The notes below the pieces were generated by a model. It was not told the origin of the DNA and searched no databases. It saw only the letters and a program-made list of their open reading frames with translations. From contig NZ_CP079199.1 of the NCBI RefSeq assembly GCF_024758565.1, positions 372,001-436,000 of the forward strand: DNA of 64,000 nt. The letters are read 5' to 3'. Source of the DNA: Mesomycoplasma ovipneumoniae. GTDB lineage: Bacteria; Bacillota_I; Bacilli_A; Mycoplasmatales; Metamycoplasmataceae. Shown here in pieces: positions 11,509-23,141 of this stretch (the stretch's first letter is position 1; every line of letters begins with the position of its first letter). Made by a program: the position numbers and the translations under genes.

Positions 11509-13429
11509 AGACTGGCTCCTTTAAATTGTCAATAAAACTGTCTTCAAGTGAAAAGTCAACATTTTCTTGAATTCAATTTTTACGCAAGTCAGCTCTTTCT
11601 CCCATTAAAATGCGGAAATTTTCCTCAACTTTTTCAAGGTTTTCGATTAAAACTTTTTCTAAAATTCGTTTTTCAGGATCCATTGTTGTCTGTCAAAGTT
11701 GAGAAGCATTCATTTCACCAAGACCTTTATAACGCTGAATTTGAGCATTAGGGTGTTTTTTTACATATTCATGGAATTCTTTTTCATCTCAAATATAAAT
11801 GTCTTTTTTATTTTTTTCACTAATTCGGTACAAAGGCGGTTGGGCAATATAAACAAAACCATTTTCAATCAAGGGACGCATATGATAAAACAAAAAGGTC
11901 AAAATTAAAATTTGAATGTGAGCGCCATCATTATCAGCATCGGTCATAATAATGATTTTGCCATAATTTAAGTTTTTAAGGTTAAAATTCTGACCAATTC
12001 CAGTTCCTAAAGCGCTAATAATGGCAATAATTTCTTCATTTTTCAAAACTTCGATCAAACGAGTTTTTTGTGAATTTACAATTTTACCTTTGAGCGGTAA
12101 AATTGCTTGAAATTCACGATTTCGCGCAAGTTTTGCTGAACCACCAGCTGATTCACCTTCAACCAAAAAAAGCTCGCGATTCATAGCTTTTTTTGAATTA
12201 GCAGGTGTTAATTTTCCTGATAAAATCCGTTTTTCTTTTGCCACTGACTTAGAAATTTTTGTTTCTGTTAGACTTAATTTTAACTTTTCTTTTTGTTGGT
12301 AAACATTTAGTAAAAAAGTAATAATTTTTTGAGCAGTTTCTTTATTTTGAATAAAAAAGGACATTACATTTCTAAAAACTACCTCTTCTGTGACCGTTTT
12401 TGCCAAGACTGTTGCTAATTTATTTTTAGTTTGGCCGACAAATTCCAAAATTGGCTCAGGAATTCGCAGCGATAAAATTAAGGAAAGTCCAACTTTTACA
12501 TCATTAAAGTCAAAAATTTGCTTATTTTTCAGCAAATTATTTTGTTGACCATAAGTATTAATTGCTTTTACGATACCAGCTTTTAGGCCATTTTCATGAC
12601 TTCCTCCCAAATTTGTTTTTACGTTATTAACAAATGAGATAATATTTTCTTGTTGAGAATCAACATACTGAAATGCAAATTCTACTATGATATCTTGACT
12701 TTTTTCTTTAAAAGCGATAATTTTGTCATGAATTTTTTGGGTATCTTTGTTTAAAAATTCAACAAAATTTTCAATCCCCTTACTAAATTGAAAAGTTTTT
12801 TCAATACCGTTTTTTAGATCAACAAACTCGATTCTTAAATTTTTAACTAAAAAGCAAGTTTCCTGCAACCTTGAAATTATCATATCAGGATCATACTCTT
12901 TGTGAGAAAAAAATGAAAAATCAGGCAAAAATACTATTTTTGTGCCACTAATTTTGCTAGGTCCTAATTCTTGGGTTCTATTTTCAATTTTTCCGCCGTT
13001 AATAAAAGATGTATAAAACAATTTTTGGTTACGAGAAACAAAAACTTCCATTTTTTTAGATAATGCATTCACGACTGATGAACCAACTCCGTGGAGTCCG
13101 CCGGCGGTTTTATAAATTTCATCAGAAAATTTAGCTCCTGAATGAAGTTCTGTAAAAACTAATTCAACACCAGTTTTACCGGTTTTTTTGTGAATTTCAG
13201 TTGGAATTCCACGACCATTGTCGCTAATTTCAACCGAATTATCATGATTTATTACTACTTTAATTTCATTTGCAAAACCAGCAATTACTTCATCAACCGC
13301 ATTGTCAAAAATTTCTCAGATTAATTGGTGAAGTCCGTTAATGTCTGTAGAACCTATATACATTCCAGGTCGTTTTTTTACAGCTTCAAGTCCTTTTAAA
13401 AGTTTAAGTTTCTCAACTGAATAAGTCAT
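11501..13429 (-). CDS. parE: DNA topoisomerase IV subunit B
   Basis: ATPase subunit of topoisomerase IV; 642 residues. The start reads [20 protein letters not shown], followed by MYIGST. The GHKL ATP site includes DNAVDEV and GRGIP, then [15 protein letters not shown]. The TOPRIM acidic triad is EGESAGGSA and [14 protein letters not shown] precedes the ATG, and a TATAAA lies upstream in the divergent spacer shared with gap. Several TGA codons are Trp. Confidence 0.93.
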
Positions 13430-13564
13430 ATAAGCCTTTCTGGGTTTTATACTAAAAATTTTATACAAAAATAAAATAATATTTGAAATTTTAAAGTAAA
13501 CTAGTAAGAAAGTGGTAAAATTTACTATAAAAAAAAATTTAGTCACTTTTTTTAAAAAAATTAG

Positions 13565-14595
<1,031 letters not shown>

Positions 14596-14605
<10 letters not shown>

Positions 14606-14631
14606 ATAATTATTTTACTTCAATCAATTAG
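14596..14631 (+). repeat. Left copy of the gap 3'-end duplication
   Basis: AATAGATAATTATTTTACTT followed by CAATCAA. It includes the gap stop and recurs nearly exactly at 15275-15310, beyond repeat copy 2. Confidence 0.8.
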
Positions 14632-14670
14632 AAAAGTGTCCGGTTTTTGGGCACTTTTCTAATTTTTTTA
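14627..14670 (+). terminator. Strong Rho-independent terminator after gap
   Basis: AATTAGAAAAGTGTCC pairs with GGGCACTTTTCTAATT, followed by a T-run. The same hairpin core is present at the corresponding edge of repeat copy 4, so it is probably part of the mobile repeat rather than of gap. Confidence 0.85.
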
Positions 14671-15278
14671 CCAAACACAAGAAAAATAACTATTAAAGCA
14701 AAAACACTGAATTTTAAATCTAACACTAATGAAAGAAAAATTTACTTATTAACTAAAAAAGCTAAAATTTTAGCTTAAAAAGCAAAATTATGAAATATTT
14801 AAACTACTTTTTTAGTTAAAACACTGACAAAAATCATAAAAAAATACAACTACTATTTAAACTCAATGCAAAAAGAAAACTCGTTTTTATTTAAATTGAG
14901 CCTAAAAAAATATGTGAAGTTTTGAAAGAGCAATAACTAAAAGCCATAAATTTGTAGATTTCTAAACGGTTAAATTTAAGGCATTCCATCATATTTAAAA
15001 ATATAATGGATAATTCACGCTGTCAGATTTTTTTATGGCAAAAACATAACTAATTCCCCCTTAATTCTAATCTCAAAATTTATTAATTATTCTTAGTGAG
15101 ACTTATTATAACATAATTTTTTCTTGGGCCAAGTATTTTTTTTTTTTTTTTTTGCAAAAGGTTGATTTTAAAATAATAAAAATTAAAATTCTAGGTCAAA
15201 AAACCCGGATTTAGCGGTATTTTCGCGTATTTACATTCACTAAAAGTGAATTTTTGCCATCAAACAGGGAAACTCAGG
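14671..15278 (-). repeat. Dispersed non-coding repeat, copy 2
   Basis: Complete copy. It has a 39-base hairpin at 14862-14900 (two mismatched stem positions), a minus-strand TATAAT near 15112, 18 T at 15136-15153, the tiny ORF ATG-TTT-TTG-CCA-TAA on the minus strand near 15030-15046, and the terminal TTCACT...AGTGAA hairpin near 15237. It lies between two copies of the gap 3' end. Confidence 0.88.
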
Positions 15279-15310
15279 GAAATAGATAATTATTTTATTC
15301 CAATCAATAA
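15275..15310 (+). repeat. Right copy of the gap 3'-end duplication
   Basis: AAATAGATAATTATTTTATT plus CCAATCAATAA, matching 14596-14631 with few changes. It directly precedes its own terminator. Confidence 0.8.
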
Positions 15311-15340
15311 AAAAAGGCAAATTTTCATTTGCCTTTTTTT
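15309..15340. terminator. Rho-independent terminator
   Basis: AAAAAAAGGCAAA pairs with TTTGCCTTTTTTT around a short loop. This is probably the original gap terminator, displaced by the repeat insertion. Confidence 0.85.
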
Positions 15341-15419
15341 ATTGAGTTTTTTTATAGAGATTAGAGATTTTTATAGACTTTTTTATTGAGAACGACGAGA
15401 GACTAAAATAATGATTTTT

Positions 15420-15900
15420 GTTATTTACAAAAATAAAATATAACTTATAAATAAAAATAAAAGGAAACCTTAAAAATGCATGTAAACACACATAATAAAT
15501 TTTGGTTTTACACAAAAAGAAAATTTAACTTATAAATAAAAATTTAGAAAGGAGGTTCTAATCATGAACTTACAAAAAAGAAAAAGTAAATTAAAAATAA
15601 AATTTAGAAAGGCATTACTAAAAATTCTTTTACAAAAAACCAAAAAATAAATTATACTAAAAATAAAGAAAAGGAGGTTGTAAAAATGCTTTTACAAAAA
15701 ATAAAATTTATCTTACAAAATAAAAATTTAGAAAGGAGGTTGTAAACATGATTTTACAAAAAATCAAAAACAAATTATAAATAAAAATTAAGAAGGGAGT
15801 ATCTAAACACGAATGAAAACATAAAAAAATAATTTAATATATAAATGGAGTGACAAAATATAAAAAAAATAACTAAGGAGGCAATAAAAATAAAGTATTT
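15420..15900 (+). other. Array of strong ribosome-binding sites and micro-ORFs
   Basis: A gene-free stretch packed with imperfectly repeated units. Each unit holds an A/T tract, then AAAGGAGG-like Shine-Dalgarno, a short spacer, an ATG and a short ORF rich in Lys, Leu and Gln. Micro-ORFs are at 15476-15535 (19 aa), 15564-15650 (28 aa), 15686-15745 (19 aa) and 15748-15780 (10 aa). Further SD-like sites (AAGGGAG, TGGAG, AAGGAGG) continue to about 15885. The 15686 ORF contains the ribosome-binding site of the next one. The recurring core is TTACAAAAAA plus TTTAGAAAGGAGG. No known family is recognised. Confidence 0.6.
15564..15650 (+). CDS. 28-residue highly basic micro-ORF
   Basis: Longest micro-ORF of the array, with GAAAGGAGG placed ideally ahead of its ATG. 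The predicted peptide is mostly Lys, Arg, Leu and Ile (begins MNLQKRKSKLKIKFRKALLK). It could be a real small basic peptide or a relic of tandem duplication. Only the start signals support it. Confidence 0.3.
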   Translation: MNLQKRKSKLKIKFRKALLKILLQKTKK

Positions 15901-15943
15901 TTTAATGTATCATGGTTTAAAAACAAAACAAACGAAAGGATTT

Positions 15944-16034
15944 TGGCGGGCCAGACAGGATTTGAACCTGCGCGGGATTTCACTCCCCTAACGCGTTAGC
16001 AGTGCGTCCTCTTCAGCCTCTTGAGTACTGGCCC
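15944..16034 (-). tRNA. tRNA-Ser (anticodon GCU)
   Basis: On the minus strand the acceptor arm GGGCCAG pairs with CTGGCCC, followed by G and an encoded CCA. The anticodon is GCT within CACTGCTAAC. The long variable arm and the T-loop GGTTCAAATCC are typical of tRNA-Ser. A TATAAT lies about 10 bases upstream on the same strand, inside the divergent spacer with tsaD. Confidence 0.95.
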
Positions 16035-16064
16035 ATATTTTTATAATTATAGCACAAAATATTA

Positions 16065-16107
16065 TATAATAAAATAAAAAAAAAAAAAAAAAATAAAAGG
16101 CAGAAAA
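16065..16107 (+). promoter_or_regulatory. tsaD promoter and leader with an 18-A tract
   Basis: A TATAAT near 16065 is followed by a run of 18 A, then AAAAGG and the tsaD ATG. The homopolymer lies in the short leader, close to the transcription start. Confidence 0.5.
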
Positions 16108-17085
16108 ATGAAAATTTTAGGTATTGAAACCTCTCATGATGATGCGTCTGTTGCTCTTTTATGTGATGAAAAAGTCGAAATAATTTTAACAATTAGCCAA
16201 ATTGAATTTCACCAAAAATTTGGTGGCACAATTCCAGAGCTTGCTGCTCGCGAACATTCGCGAAATTTAGCAATAATTTTAGAAAAATTATTGCAAAAAC
16301 GCGTTGACTTTTCCTCGATTGATGCTATTGCCTACACAAATAATCCCGGATTATTGGGACCTTTGAAAATAGGATTTTTATTTGCAAGCGCATTAAGTCT
16401 TTATTTTAATAAGCCTTTAATTCCAGTTAACCACCTTTTAGGACATTTTTGGTCGGCAAATATTGATGATGAAATTGTTTTTCCAGCACTTTCGCTTTTA
16501 ATTTCTGGAGGTCATAGTCAATGAATTTTGGCTAAAAATGAGGGTGAACTTGAAATTATTGGCTCAACAGTTGATGATGCTCTGGGCGAAATTTATGATA
16601 AAATTGGCAGAAATTTAGGCTTAGTGTTGCCAGGTGGGCCTAAAATTGACCAAATTTGACAACAAAATCAGGAAAATATTGGCGAATTAATTAATTTCAG
16701 TTTGCCAAAAAGGCTTGCAAATCCTTTGGATTTTTCTTTTAGCGGACTAAAAACTCAAGTTATAAATTTTACTAACGAGATGAAGAAAAAAAATAAACTT
16801 GATTTAAAAAATGTCCAAAAAATTGCTGTTTCCTTTCAAGAAACAATAATAAAATATTTAAAAAGACAGCTTGATTTTGTTTTAAATAACAATGAAAATA
16901 TAAAAACCCTAACTTTAGTTGGTGGCGTTGCAGCAAATTCTGGAATTAGAGCATTATTTAAAGAATATGAAAAAAATTACAAAATTGTTATTCCAAAAAG
17001 GGAATTTTGTACTGATAATGGCGCTATGATAGCAAAAGCTGCACAAATTGAGCTAAAACTTAAATCGCAAAAACAGAAACTATAA
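16108..17085 (+). CDS. tsaD: tRNA N6-threonylcarbamoyladenosine transferase TsaD
   Basis: Transfers the threonylcarbamoyl group to A37 of ANN-decoding tRNAs, working with TsaB, TsaE and TsaC/Sua5. It has 325 residues of the ASKHA fold. The start [16 protein letters not shown] and the metal-binding HLLGHFW (HxxxH) are diagnostic, as are SGGHSQW and the late [13 protein letters not shown] codons at 16522 and near 16660 are Trp. Its partner tsaE lies 6.6 kb away. The last 26 bases overlap the 3' end of the convergent membrane protein gene. Confidence 0.95.
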
Positions 17086-19897
17086 CCCCGATAGCAACAA
17101 ATGCTCAAAAAAATAAAGCATAAAAAAAGAAATGACTATCCTGTTTTTTTAGTTTGTAATTCAAAACTAAGTTTTCTTGCATCGTATTTTGGATTTCTTT
17201 GTAGCGATCAACTCTTTTTTCACCTACTCAAACAGTCAAAATTCCAATTGCTGATAATAAATAAGGTAAAAATCAAGTATAAATTCTATTAGTAAAGTTA
17301 AAAATATCTAAATTTAAAGAGTTTGCTTCGTCAAAGAAACTTTTGAAAATTAATTTTGTTATTAAATCAGCTGAACCAACTCCACCTGGAGAAGGCGAGA
17401 GGTTGTTTGAAATTTGTAAAAGCGTAAATCCTGATATAAATTTGAGATAATCGTGAAAATTAATAGTACTTAGTTCTAAACCTTGTTCTTTTAAAGTGAC
17501 AATTAAAATTACAAAAGAGAAATTTATGAAAAAAACAGGGAATTTGTAAAATAAAAGTATTTTTGTCAACAGTTTTTTATTAGACAAAACTTTCATAAAA
17601 TGGTTTTTGAAATTATCAATTAGAAATTGAAAACGATATTCTAATCTTTGTCTGTCCTCAATTTTTTTTAAAAAATTGAGATTTAAAAGTGAAACAAATA
17701 TTTTAATCAACAAATATTGCAATTTTTTTCAAACAGAAATAATTATAATTATTAATAAAACTAAAACATTTAAAAAAATATTAGCAATAAGTCAAGCAAA
17801 GAAAATGATTTTTTCCCAAGAATCTAGAATAAAAAGGTCGCGATAGTAAATAAAGCCAACTGGAATTAAAATCAAACTGACAAATAAATTAAAAACCTGA
17901 TGAATTAGGGCATTATATGTCAAGGTTGCGCTGATATTTTTCAACGGATATTTCTTTTTTTGCAAATATCAATAATAACTTATTTCGCCACCAAATGAAA
18001 AAGGTGTAGAAAATTGCATAAAAGTGGCAATAAAACTGGCGACAAAAAGGTGTCTAAATCTCGTTTCTACCTTTTGATGTTTAAAAATTCGCCGTAATTG
18101 TAAGGTTGAGGTTAAATTTCAAAATATAAAATGGGCAATTGCGCCAATAAGAACTAATCTGTTTACCCGTGATTTGAAAAAAAACTCATAAAATTTAACA
18201 AAAATTTTTGTAGGCGAGCCATCTGAAAAACTAGAGTTGTAGAAATTATAAAATAAAATAATTAAAATTACGACAATAGCTGTTATAAAAATCCCAAATT
18301 TAAGGAAATTCTTCGTTCTGTTGCTTTTTAATGATGTTAGATTTTTATTTGCAAGTTTAATTTTGTCAATAAGAAGGTTTTCCAAAAAAACGGCTTGTTT
18401 TTCAGTATGATTTTTTGATAAAAAATTTGTGTAGAGTGTTAATTCTTCTTTTGGTTTAAAGTAAATTAATCTGTAAAAATCGTTATTTTGTAAATTAATT
18501 TTTAGTTTTATTGAATGCTTTCCTGAATCTGAATTTGAAATGCTGTATCCTTGTGGACGAAATTGAGCATCATTTTCATTTACAAGCAAATTTACAATTT
18601 TATCAAAAGTTGATGGAGTTGCTTTCATTCGGTACTTATATTGGAAAACAAAATTCAGCTCCGTTTTCATCTTTTGGATAATTTCAAATATATTTAAATT
18701 ATTTTGGGTGTAAAATTCAAAAATTTTGACATACCAAAGAATGGAAAATTTAGTGCTAATTCCGTATTTAATTGAATTTTCAGAAACTTTAGGAACAAAA
18801 TGAACACTTTTTGATGTTATAACAACAACTTCATCACTAGTTTTTTCTCGAATTTTAAGTAATTCAGTTTCTGAATTCTCGTTATATTCACAAAATTTTG
18901 TGATTTTAGCATCAAATTTCTGCTCAATAAACTCAGAAATGTAGTTATTAGCCTGATGACTTATCAAAAAGTATTTCCCATTTTTTCAATTTCTTTCAAG
19001 AAAATCAAGCACTAATAACTGAAAATCATTATCTTTTATAATATTAAAGTTAAAATTTTTACGAATAGCAGTTATAATTTTGTTTTTTTTGACCCAGAAA
19101 ATTACATTTGTCTTAAATTTAGCGCTTGTTGTGATCTTTTTTCAAATTATTGAATTATCACTAACTTGTCTTGTAATTTTTTCAATCGGAAAACTCCTTT
19201 TTATTGGTAAAAATTTACTTTTTTCACTATCAAAATGATCTTTTAAAAAATTAGTTAAATAAGTTGACTCTGAATCATAGAACTGGTAAAAATTGGCTAA
19301 TTTGTAGAAATTTAGGTCAAAATAACTGTAAAATTTCGAAATATGGTCTGAATTAATATGAAATTTTGGCGTTAAATAAATTTGTGAACTTCTATAAAAA
19401 AATGGCTTTTGCTCGGTTTTGTTTATTTTTTTTTCTTCTTCAGCCGTCAAAAGTGTTAAGTTTTTTTTATAAAAGGTTAAAACTGTTAAATTTAAATTTT
19501 TATTTGACAGATTAACTTCAATGTTTATAAAAAAATCAAAATCATTATTTATAAAATAATGACGGGCTAAACTTTGGGAATATCCAAATTTTTCTTCAAA
19601 AATTAAGATTTCTTTGTTAGGATCAGAGGCTAAAGCATTGTAAAAAATTGATGCAAAAGCTATTCCAAAATTGTTGGAACTACTATTAATTAAAATTTTC
19701 TGATAGTTTTTTTCTTTAACAAGATCAGAAATAGTTGATGCTAAACTAAAAATATAGTTTTCATTTATTGAATTAGGTTTATTACCAACAAAGCCGATAA
19801 TTTTAGAATTACTTAATTCAAGAGGGGAATCGTAATTAAAAAAAATCAACTTTTGGTCTTCTACGTTAACATCGCGATTAATTGCTAAATATTTCAT
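17060..19897 (-). CDS. Large membrane protein: degenerate phosphohexomutase-like domain plus flippase-like (UPF0104/YbhN/MprF-type) domain
   Basis: One continuous 945-residue frame once TGA codons (for example 19142, 18119 and 17273) are read as Trp. The C-terminal ~400 residues are several hydrophobic helices with SPSPGGVGSADL near residue 837, a signature of the flippase-like UPF0104/MprF membrane family. Residues 1-530 look soluble. Their order of segments resembles a phosphoglucomutase/phosphomannomutase: KILINSSSNNFGIAFASIFY, later GYSQSLARHYFINND, then LLTAEEEKKI, and a domain-III-like IFEFYTQNNLNIFEIIQKMK. The catalytic TASHNP motif is replaced by IEVNLSNKN, so no mutase activity is expected. 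The domain assignment is an inference from pattern. The gene is 6 bases downstream of scpB. Confidence 0.7.
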
Positions 19898-19903
19898 AAA
19901 ATT

Positions 19904-20491
19904 TTATTCAGTTTCTCGTTGAGAAGAAAAAAGATCAAAATTTTCGCTTTGGCCTGGATCTTCAATAATGTCTAATAAATCAAATTCTTTAAATTTAGGT
20001 AAATCTTTGGCCGATCTTAATTTGAAATAGTCAAAAAACCTCGAAGTTACACCATAAAGTGTAGGATTTCCAGGGCTCGGAGCAGTTCCTAACTCCTCAA
20101 TTATTCCTTTTGCTAACAGCGAACCTACAATATAATCAGAATTAATTCCGCCACGAATTTGGGCAATAACACTTCTTGTTACAGGTTGTTTATAGGCAAT
20201 TATAGCGGCAACTTCGATTGCTGAATTACTAAGACGATATTTTTTTTCATTTCCAACAAAGTCAATAATAAAAGGTTTTAAATCTTTTGCGGTAACAAAT
20301 TTGAAAATATCGGCAAATTCAACAACAATTATACCTCTTTTTTGGCGGTTAAATTCGACTGAAAAATCTTTTAAAAGTTTGCGAGCTTCATTAATTTTTG
20401 ATAATTTAAGTGCACTCTGAAGTTGTTGAGAAGAAACTCCTTTTTCACCTTGAAGATACAAAATTGCCTCAATAATTCTAGTTTTCATCAT
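19904..20491 (-). CDS. scpB: Segregation and condensation protein B
   Basis: Winged-helix subunit that joins ScpA and Smc in the chromosome-condensing complex. About 195 residues, with the family core KYRLSNSAIEVAAIIAYKQP followed by VTRSVIAQIRGG and GAPSPGNPTLYG-like sequence. The ATG at 20491 is preferred because GGGGG lies just upstream; a GTG at 20500 is also in frame. The start overlaps the end of scpA, implying coupled synthesis of the two partners. Confidence 0.93.
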   Translation of the reverse strand: MMKTRIIEAILYLQGEKGVSSQQLQSALKLSKINEARKLLKDFSVEFNRQKRGIIVVEFADIFKFVTAKDLKPFIIDFVGNEKKYRLSNSAIEVAAIIAYKQPVTRSVIAQIRGGINSDYIVGSLLAKGIIEELGTAPSPGNPTLYGVTSRFFDYFKLRSAKDLPKFKEFDLLDIIEDPGQSENFDLFSSQRETE

Positions 20492-21215
20492 AACCCCCAC
20501 GGAAAATTGATATTTTTGAGAATTGTTGCTCCTGTTTTAAATGTAGAAGTTGTTTTTTTGCCATTTCGAGCATTGAAATCATCGTGATAACAAAATGTTT
20601 CATTGTCGGAAGTGAAAATAAGTATTCAAAATCAATTTCATTTTCATTTTTTAACAGATTTTTTAATCATAAACTTTGCTCGTCAGCTGTCACTTGGACT
20701 TGTTGGGTTTTAATTTTAATGAGATTTTTTGCTTTTGTTCTATCAAACATTAATTTTAACACTTTATATAAATTATGTACTGATGAATGTCCATCAAGTT
20801 GACTTGGGTCGGGGGGTCTGCGAAAATCATTGTAATCTGAGGTATTTTTTTCAAAATAATCATTTCGGTGCTCTTGCTGTTCTTTTAACATATTTGCAAT
20901 ATTTTTAATTTGCTGATAGTCATATAATAGAGCTAAAAATTCAAGACGATCTTTTTCATCTTCAGGTTTTAATTTTTCTTCTTTACTTGGCAAAAGCAAA
21001 ATTTTTGATTTTAAATGAACTAAAGTAGAAGCAATAACTAAATACTCGCTGGCAATTTGGATATTTTTTTCTTTTAAAATTTGAATTATTTTTACATATT
21101 GTGTTGCTAAATCAACAAGATCAATATCTAAAATATTAATGTTTTTTGATCTTACTAAATCTAAAAGTAATTCTAAAGGTCCTGAAAAATTAGCTAATTT
21201 TATATCGTAATCCAT
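20478..21215 (-). CDS. scpA: Segregation and condensation protein A
   Basis: Kleisin-like partner of Smc and ScpB. The 245-residue product begins DYDIKLANFSGPLELLLDLV, the canonical ScpA N-terminus, and has a charged linker followed by a C-terminal winged helix. The TGA at 20667 is Trp. The ATG overlaps the plsC stop (TAATG arrangement), and the scpA stop lies inside scpB, so plsC-scpA-scpB form one tightly coupled operon. Confidence 0.93.
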
Positions 21216-21952
21216 TATTTTTCACCTTTGTAAAAATCAATAATAGTTTTTTTTGTGGCTAAACTCAAAGATTTACTTGTCTGCGAAATAACAGCGCCTG
21301 GTTTTATAGGTTTATGAAAGAAAATTTCGATATTTTTAAATTTTTTAGACTGATTTTTATCTGTATTTTTTTTAACTACTTTAATTGAAACAGGGACAAT
21401 TGCAAGTCCTGATTCTTTTATAGTTTCAAAAATTTCAATTGGAAAATTTAGCTCTGTGTCATGGAAGTTCTCTTTTGCAAAAATAACTCCATAAGCACGT
21501 TTTTCACGGATTGATTTTAAAAAATTTTGAAACTTTTTTAAGTTTTCTTGTTCATTTTCAGCTAAAAACTGTGAGTCAAGTGAGCCAAAAATTCATTTAT
21601 TTTTACGGGAATAACGCTTTTTTTCAAGAAAAAAACTTACAATTGGATTAAAATCTTCTTCAGCTTTTGATGGGTTTTCAAGTGCTGAAAATAATGCAAA
21701 GTGGTCAGAAAAGTGATTTTGATTAGAAATTAAGATCGATGCATTTTTTGGTAAATTTTCATAACCAAAAACTTTAATTTTTGTGCCAAATAATTTTAAA
21801 ATAAACTTTGAGTAACTTAAAACCAAATCGCTTCTATATTGAGGAGAAAGTTCGACTTTTTTTTTATAATATTTTTTTCAAACAGACCGTATTTTACGTA
21901 TTTTAAATAGTCAGATTATTGAAAAAATAGCAATTCGCAATTTTATTATCAT
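21215..21952 (-). CDS. plsC: 1-acyl-sn-glycerol-3-phosphate acyltransferase
   Basis: Makes phosphatidic acid, the precursor of membrane phospholipids. It has 245 residues. An N-terminal basic/hydrophobic anchor precedes the catalytic NQNHFSDHFALF (NHxxxD block), and a later GVIFAKENF resembles the substrate-binding motif. The start at 21952 includes two TGA Trp codons in the anchor; the protein would otherwise lose about 40 residues. First gene of the plsC-scpA-scpB operon. Confidence 0.85.
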
Positions 21953-22091
21953 TTCATTTTTGTTTTTTCTTTTTAAATTTAGTTAATTAAAATTTATAGA
22001 AATTTAATTATAATTATATAATTATACCAAAAAACCTAAAATTTTAATTAAAAACACTTAAAATCTATTTTAATGGAAATTAAAAAATAAA

Positions 22092-23141
22092 ATGTTTTAT
22101 TTTGATTGAAGAAAAAGTGATTTAGATGCAAATTCATATTTTTTTATAGTTTATATTGGACTAATTTTAGGTCTTCTAAGCATTGTTGTGTTGTACTTTT
22201 TCCGTAAAAATTTGGAAACATGGTACATTCACAAGAACCAAATCCAATTTAAGGTTAGTTTATTTTATAGAATAAAAAATTGATTTATTTTTATTGGTAT
22301 TTTGATTTGATTTTTTTCATATATTAGTCGAACAATTTTGCTAGAAATTAATGATTATATCTATAAATGAGAATATCTGCCGCTACATTTGTGTCGACTT
22401 ATTGTTTTAATTTGTGCCTCTTTAATGATTTTTAATAGGACAAATTGGGCAAAATACATAGTAATTCCCGGTTTTTTAGGCTCAATTTTAGCTTTATCTT
22501 TTCCACAGATTGGCTTTGATGTAGGAATTGTTATGGACGACATTGAATTTCAAGGCATAAAATTTGAACAAAATATTAGTGAATCTGAGTTAATCAACTT
22601 GGCAAAAACTAAAAATTTGGGTATAAATTGAGCGCCTGATAATTATTTTTTTTGAGAGTTTATTTTTAGCCACCTTTTAAGTTTGGTTTTACCATTTTTT
22701 TTAACATTTATTAATGGTAAAAACTCAAAATTGGATATAAAAAGTTTCTGAAAATCAATATTATTTACTTTTTTAATGGCATCTTTTACTTTTTTTCTAA
22801 GTTGAGGAATTGAAAAAATAATTGAAAACCAAGGTGACAATCGACTCAAAATAGCCTGGAACGGAAATTGATTTTATATGGGAAAAGATGGGCAACCAAC
22901 CATTGGCGAACTAGGAAAATGGCCGTGAAATTTCCCAGTTTTAACAATTATTTTCCTTTTTGCATTTTTTATTGTGTTTTTGACAAAAATGTTCCTTGAA
23001 AAATTAAATTTTTATCTTTTAATTGCTAATCCAAAAATTGAAACTAAGCGCGAACCAAAAAGTTGAAAACAGGTTTTAAGTCAAAATAACCTTAGCCAAA
23101 AGTGAATTAAAATATTAACAAAAAGTAAAATCTTAACTTAA
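22092..23141 (+). CDS. YwaF-family (TIGR02206-like) integral membrane protein
   Basis: 349 residues with about seven hydrophobic helices. The segment LPLHLCRLIVLICASLM near residue 95, followed by GFLGSILALSFPQIG, matches the conserved core of the YwaF/TP0381 family, whose function is not established. Many TGA codons are Trp. The last codons and the TAA (around 23110-23141) lie in sequence resembling the left part of repeat copy 3. The C-terminus KILTKSKILT therefore seems to have been supplied by the insertion. Confidence 0.75.

Noticed and set aside
9004..13429. gyrA-gyrB instead of parC-parE
   Set aside because: The overlapping B-then-A gene order and sequence details fit topoisomerase IV better, but without alignment this is a judgement call.
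15420..15900. CRISPR array
   Set aside because: The repeated units differ in length and spacing, contain ribosome-binding sites and ORFs, and have no unique spacers; no cas genes are nearby.
17101..17292. 63-residue + strand ORF after tsaD
   Set aside because: It is antisense to the C-terminal helices of the large minus-strand membrane protein and has no recognisable start signal.
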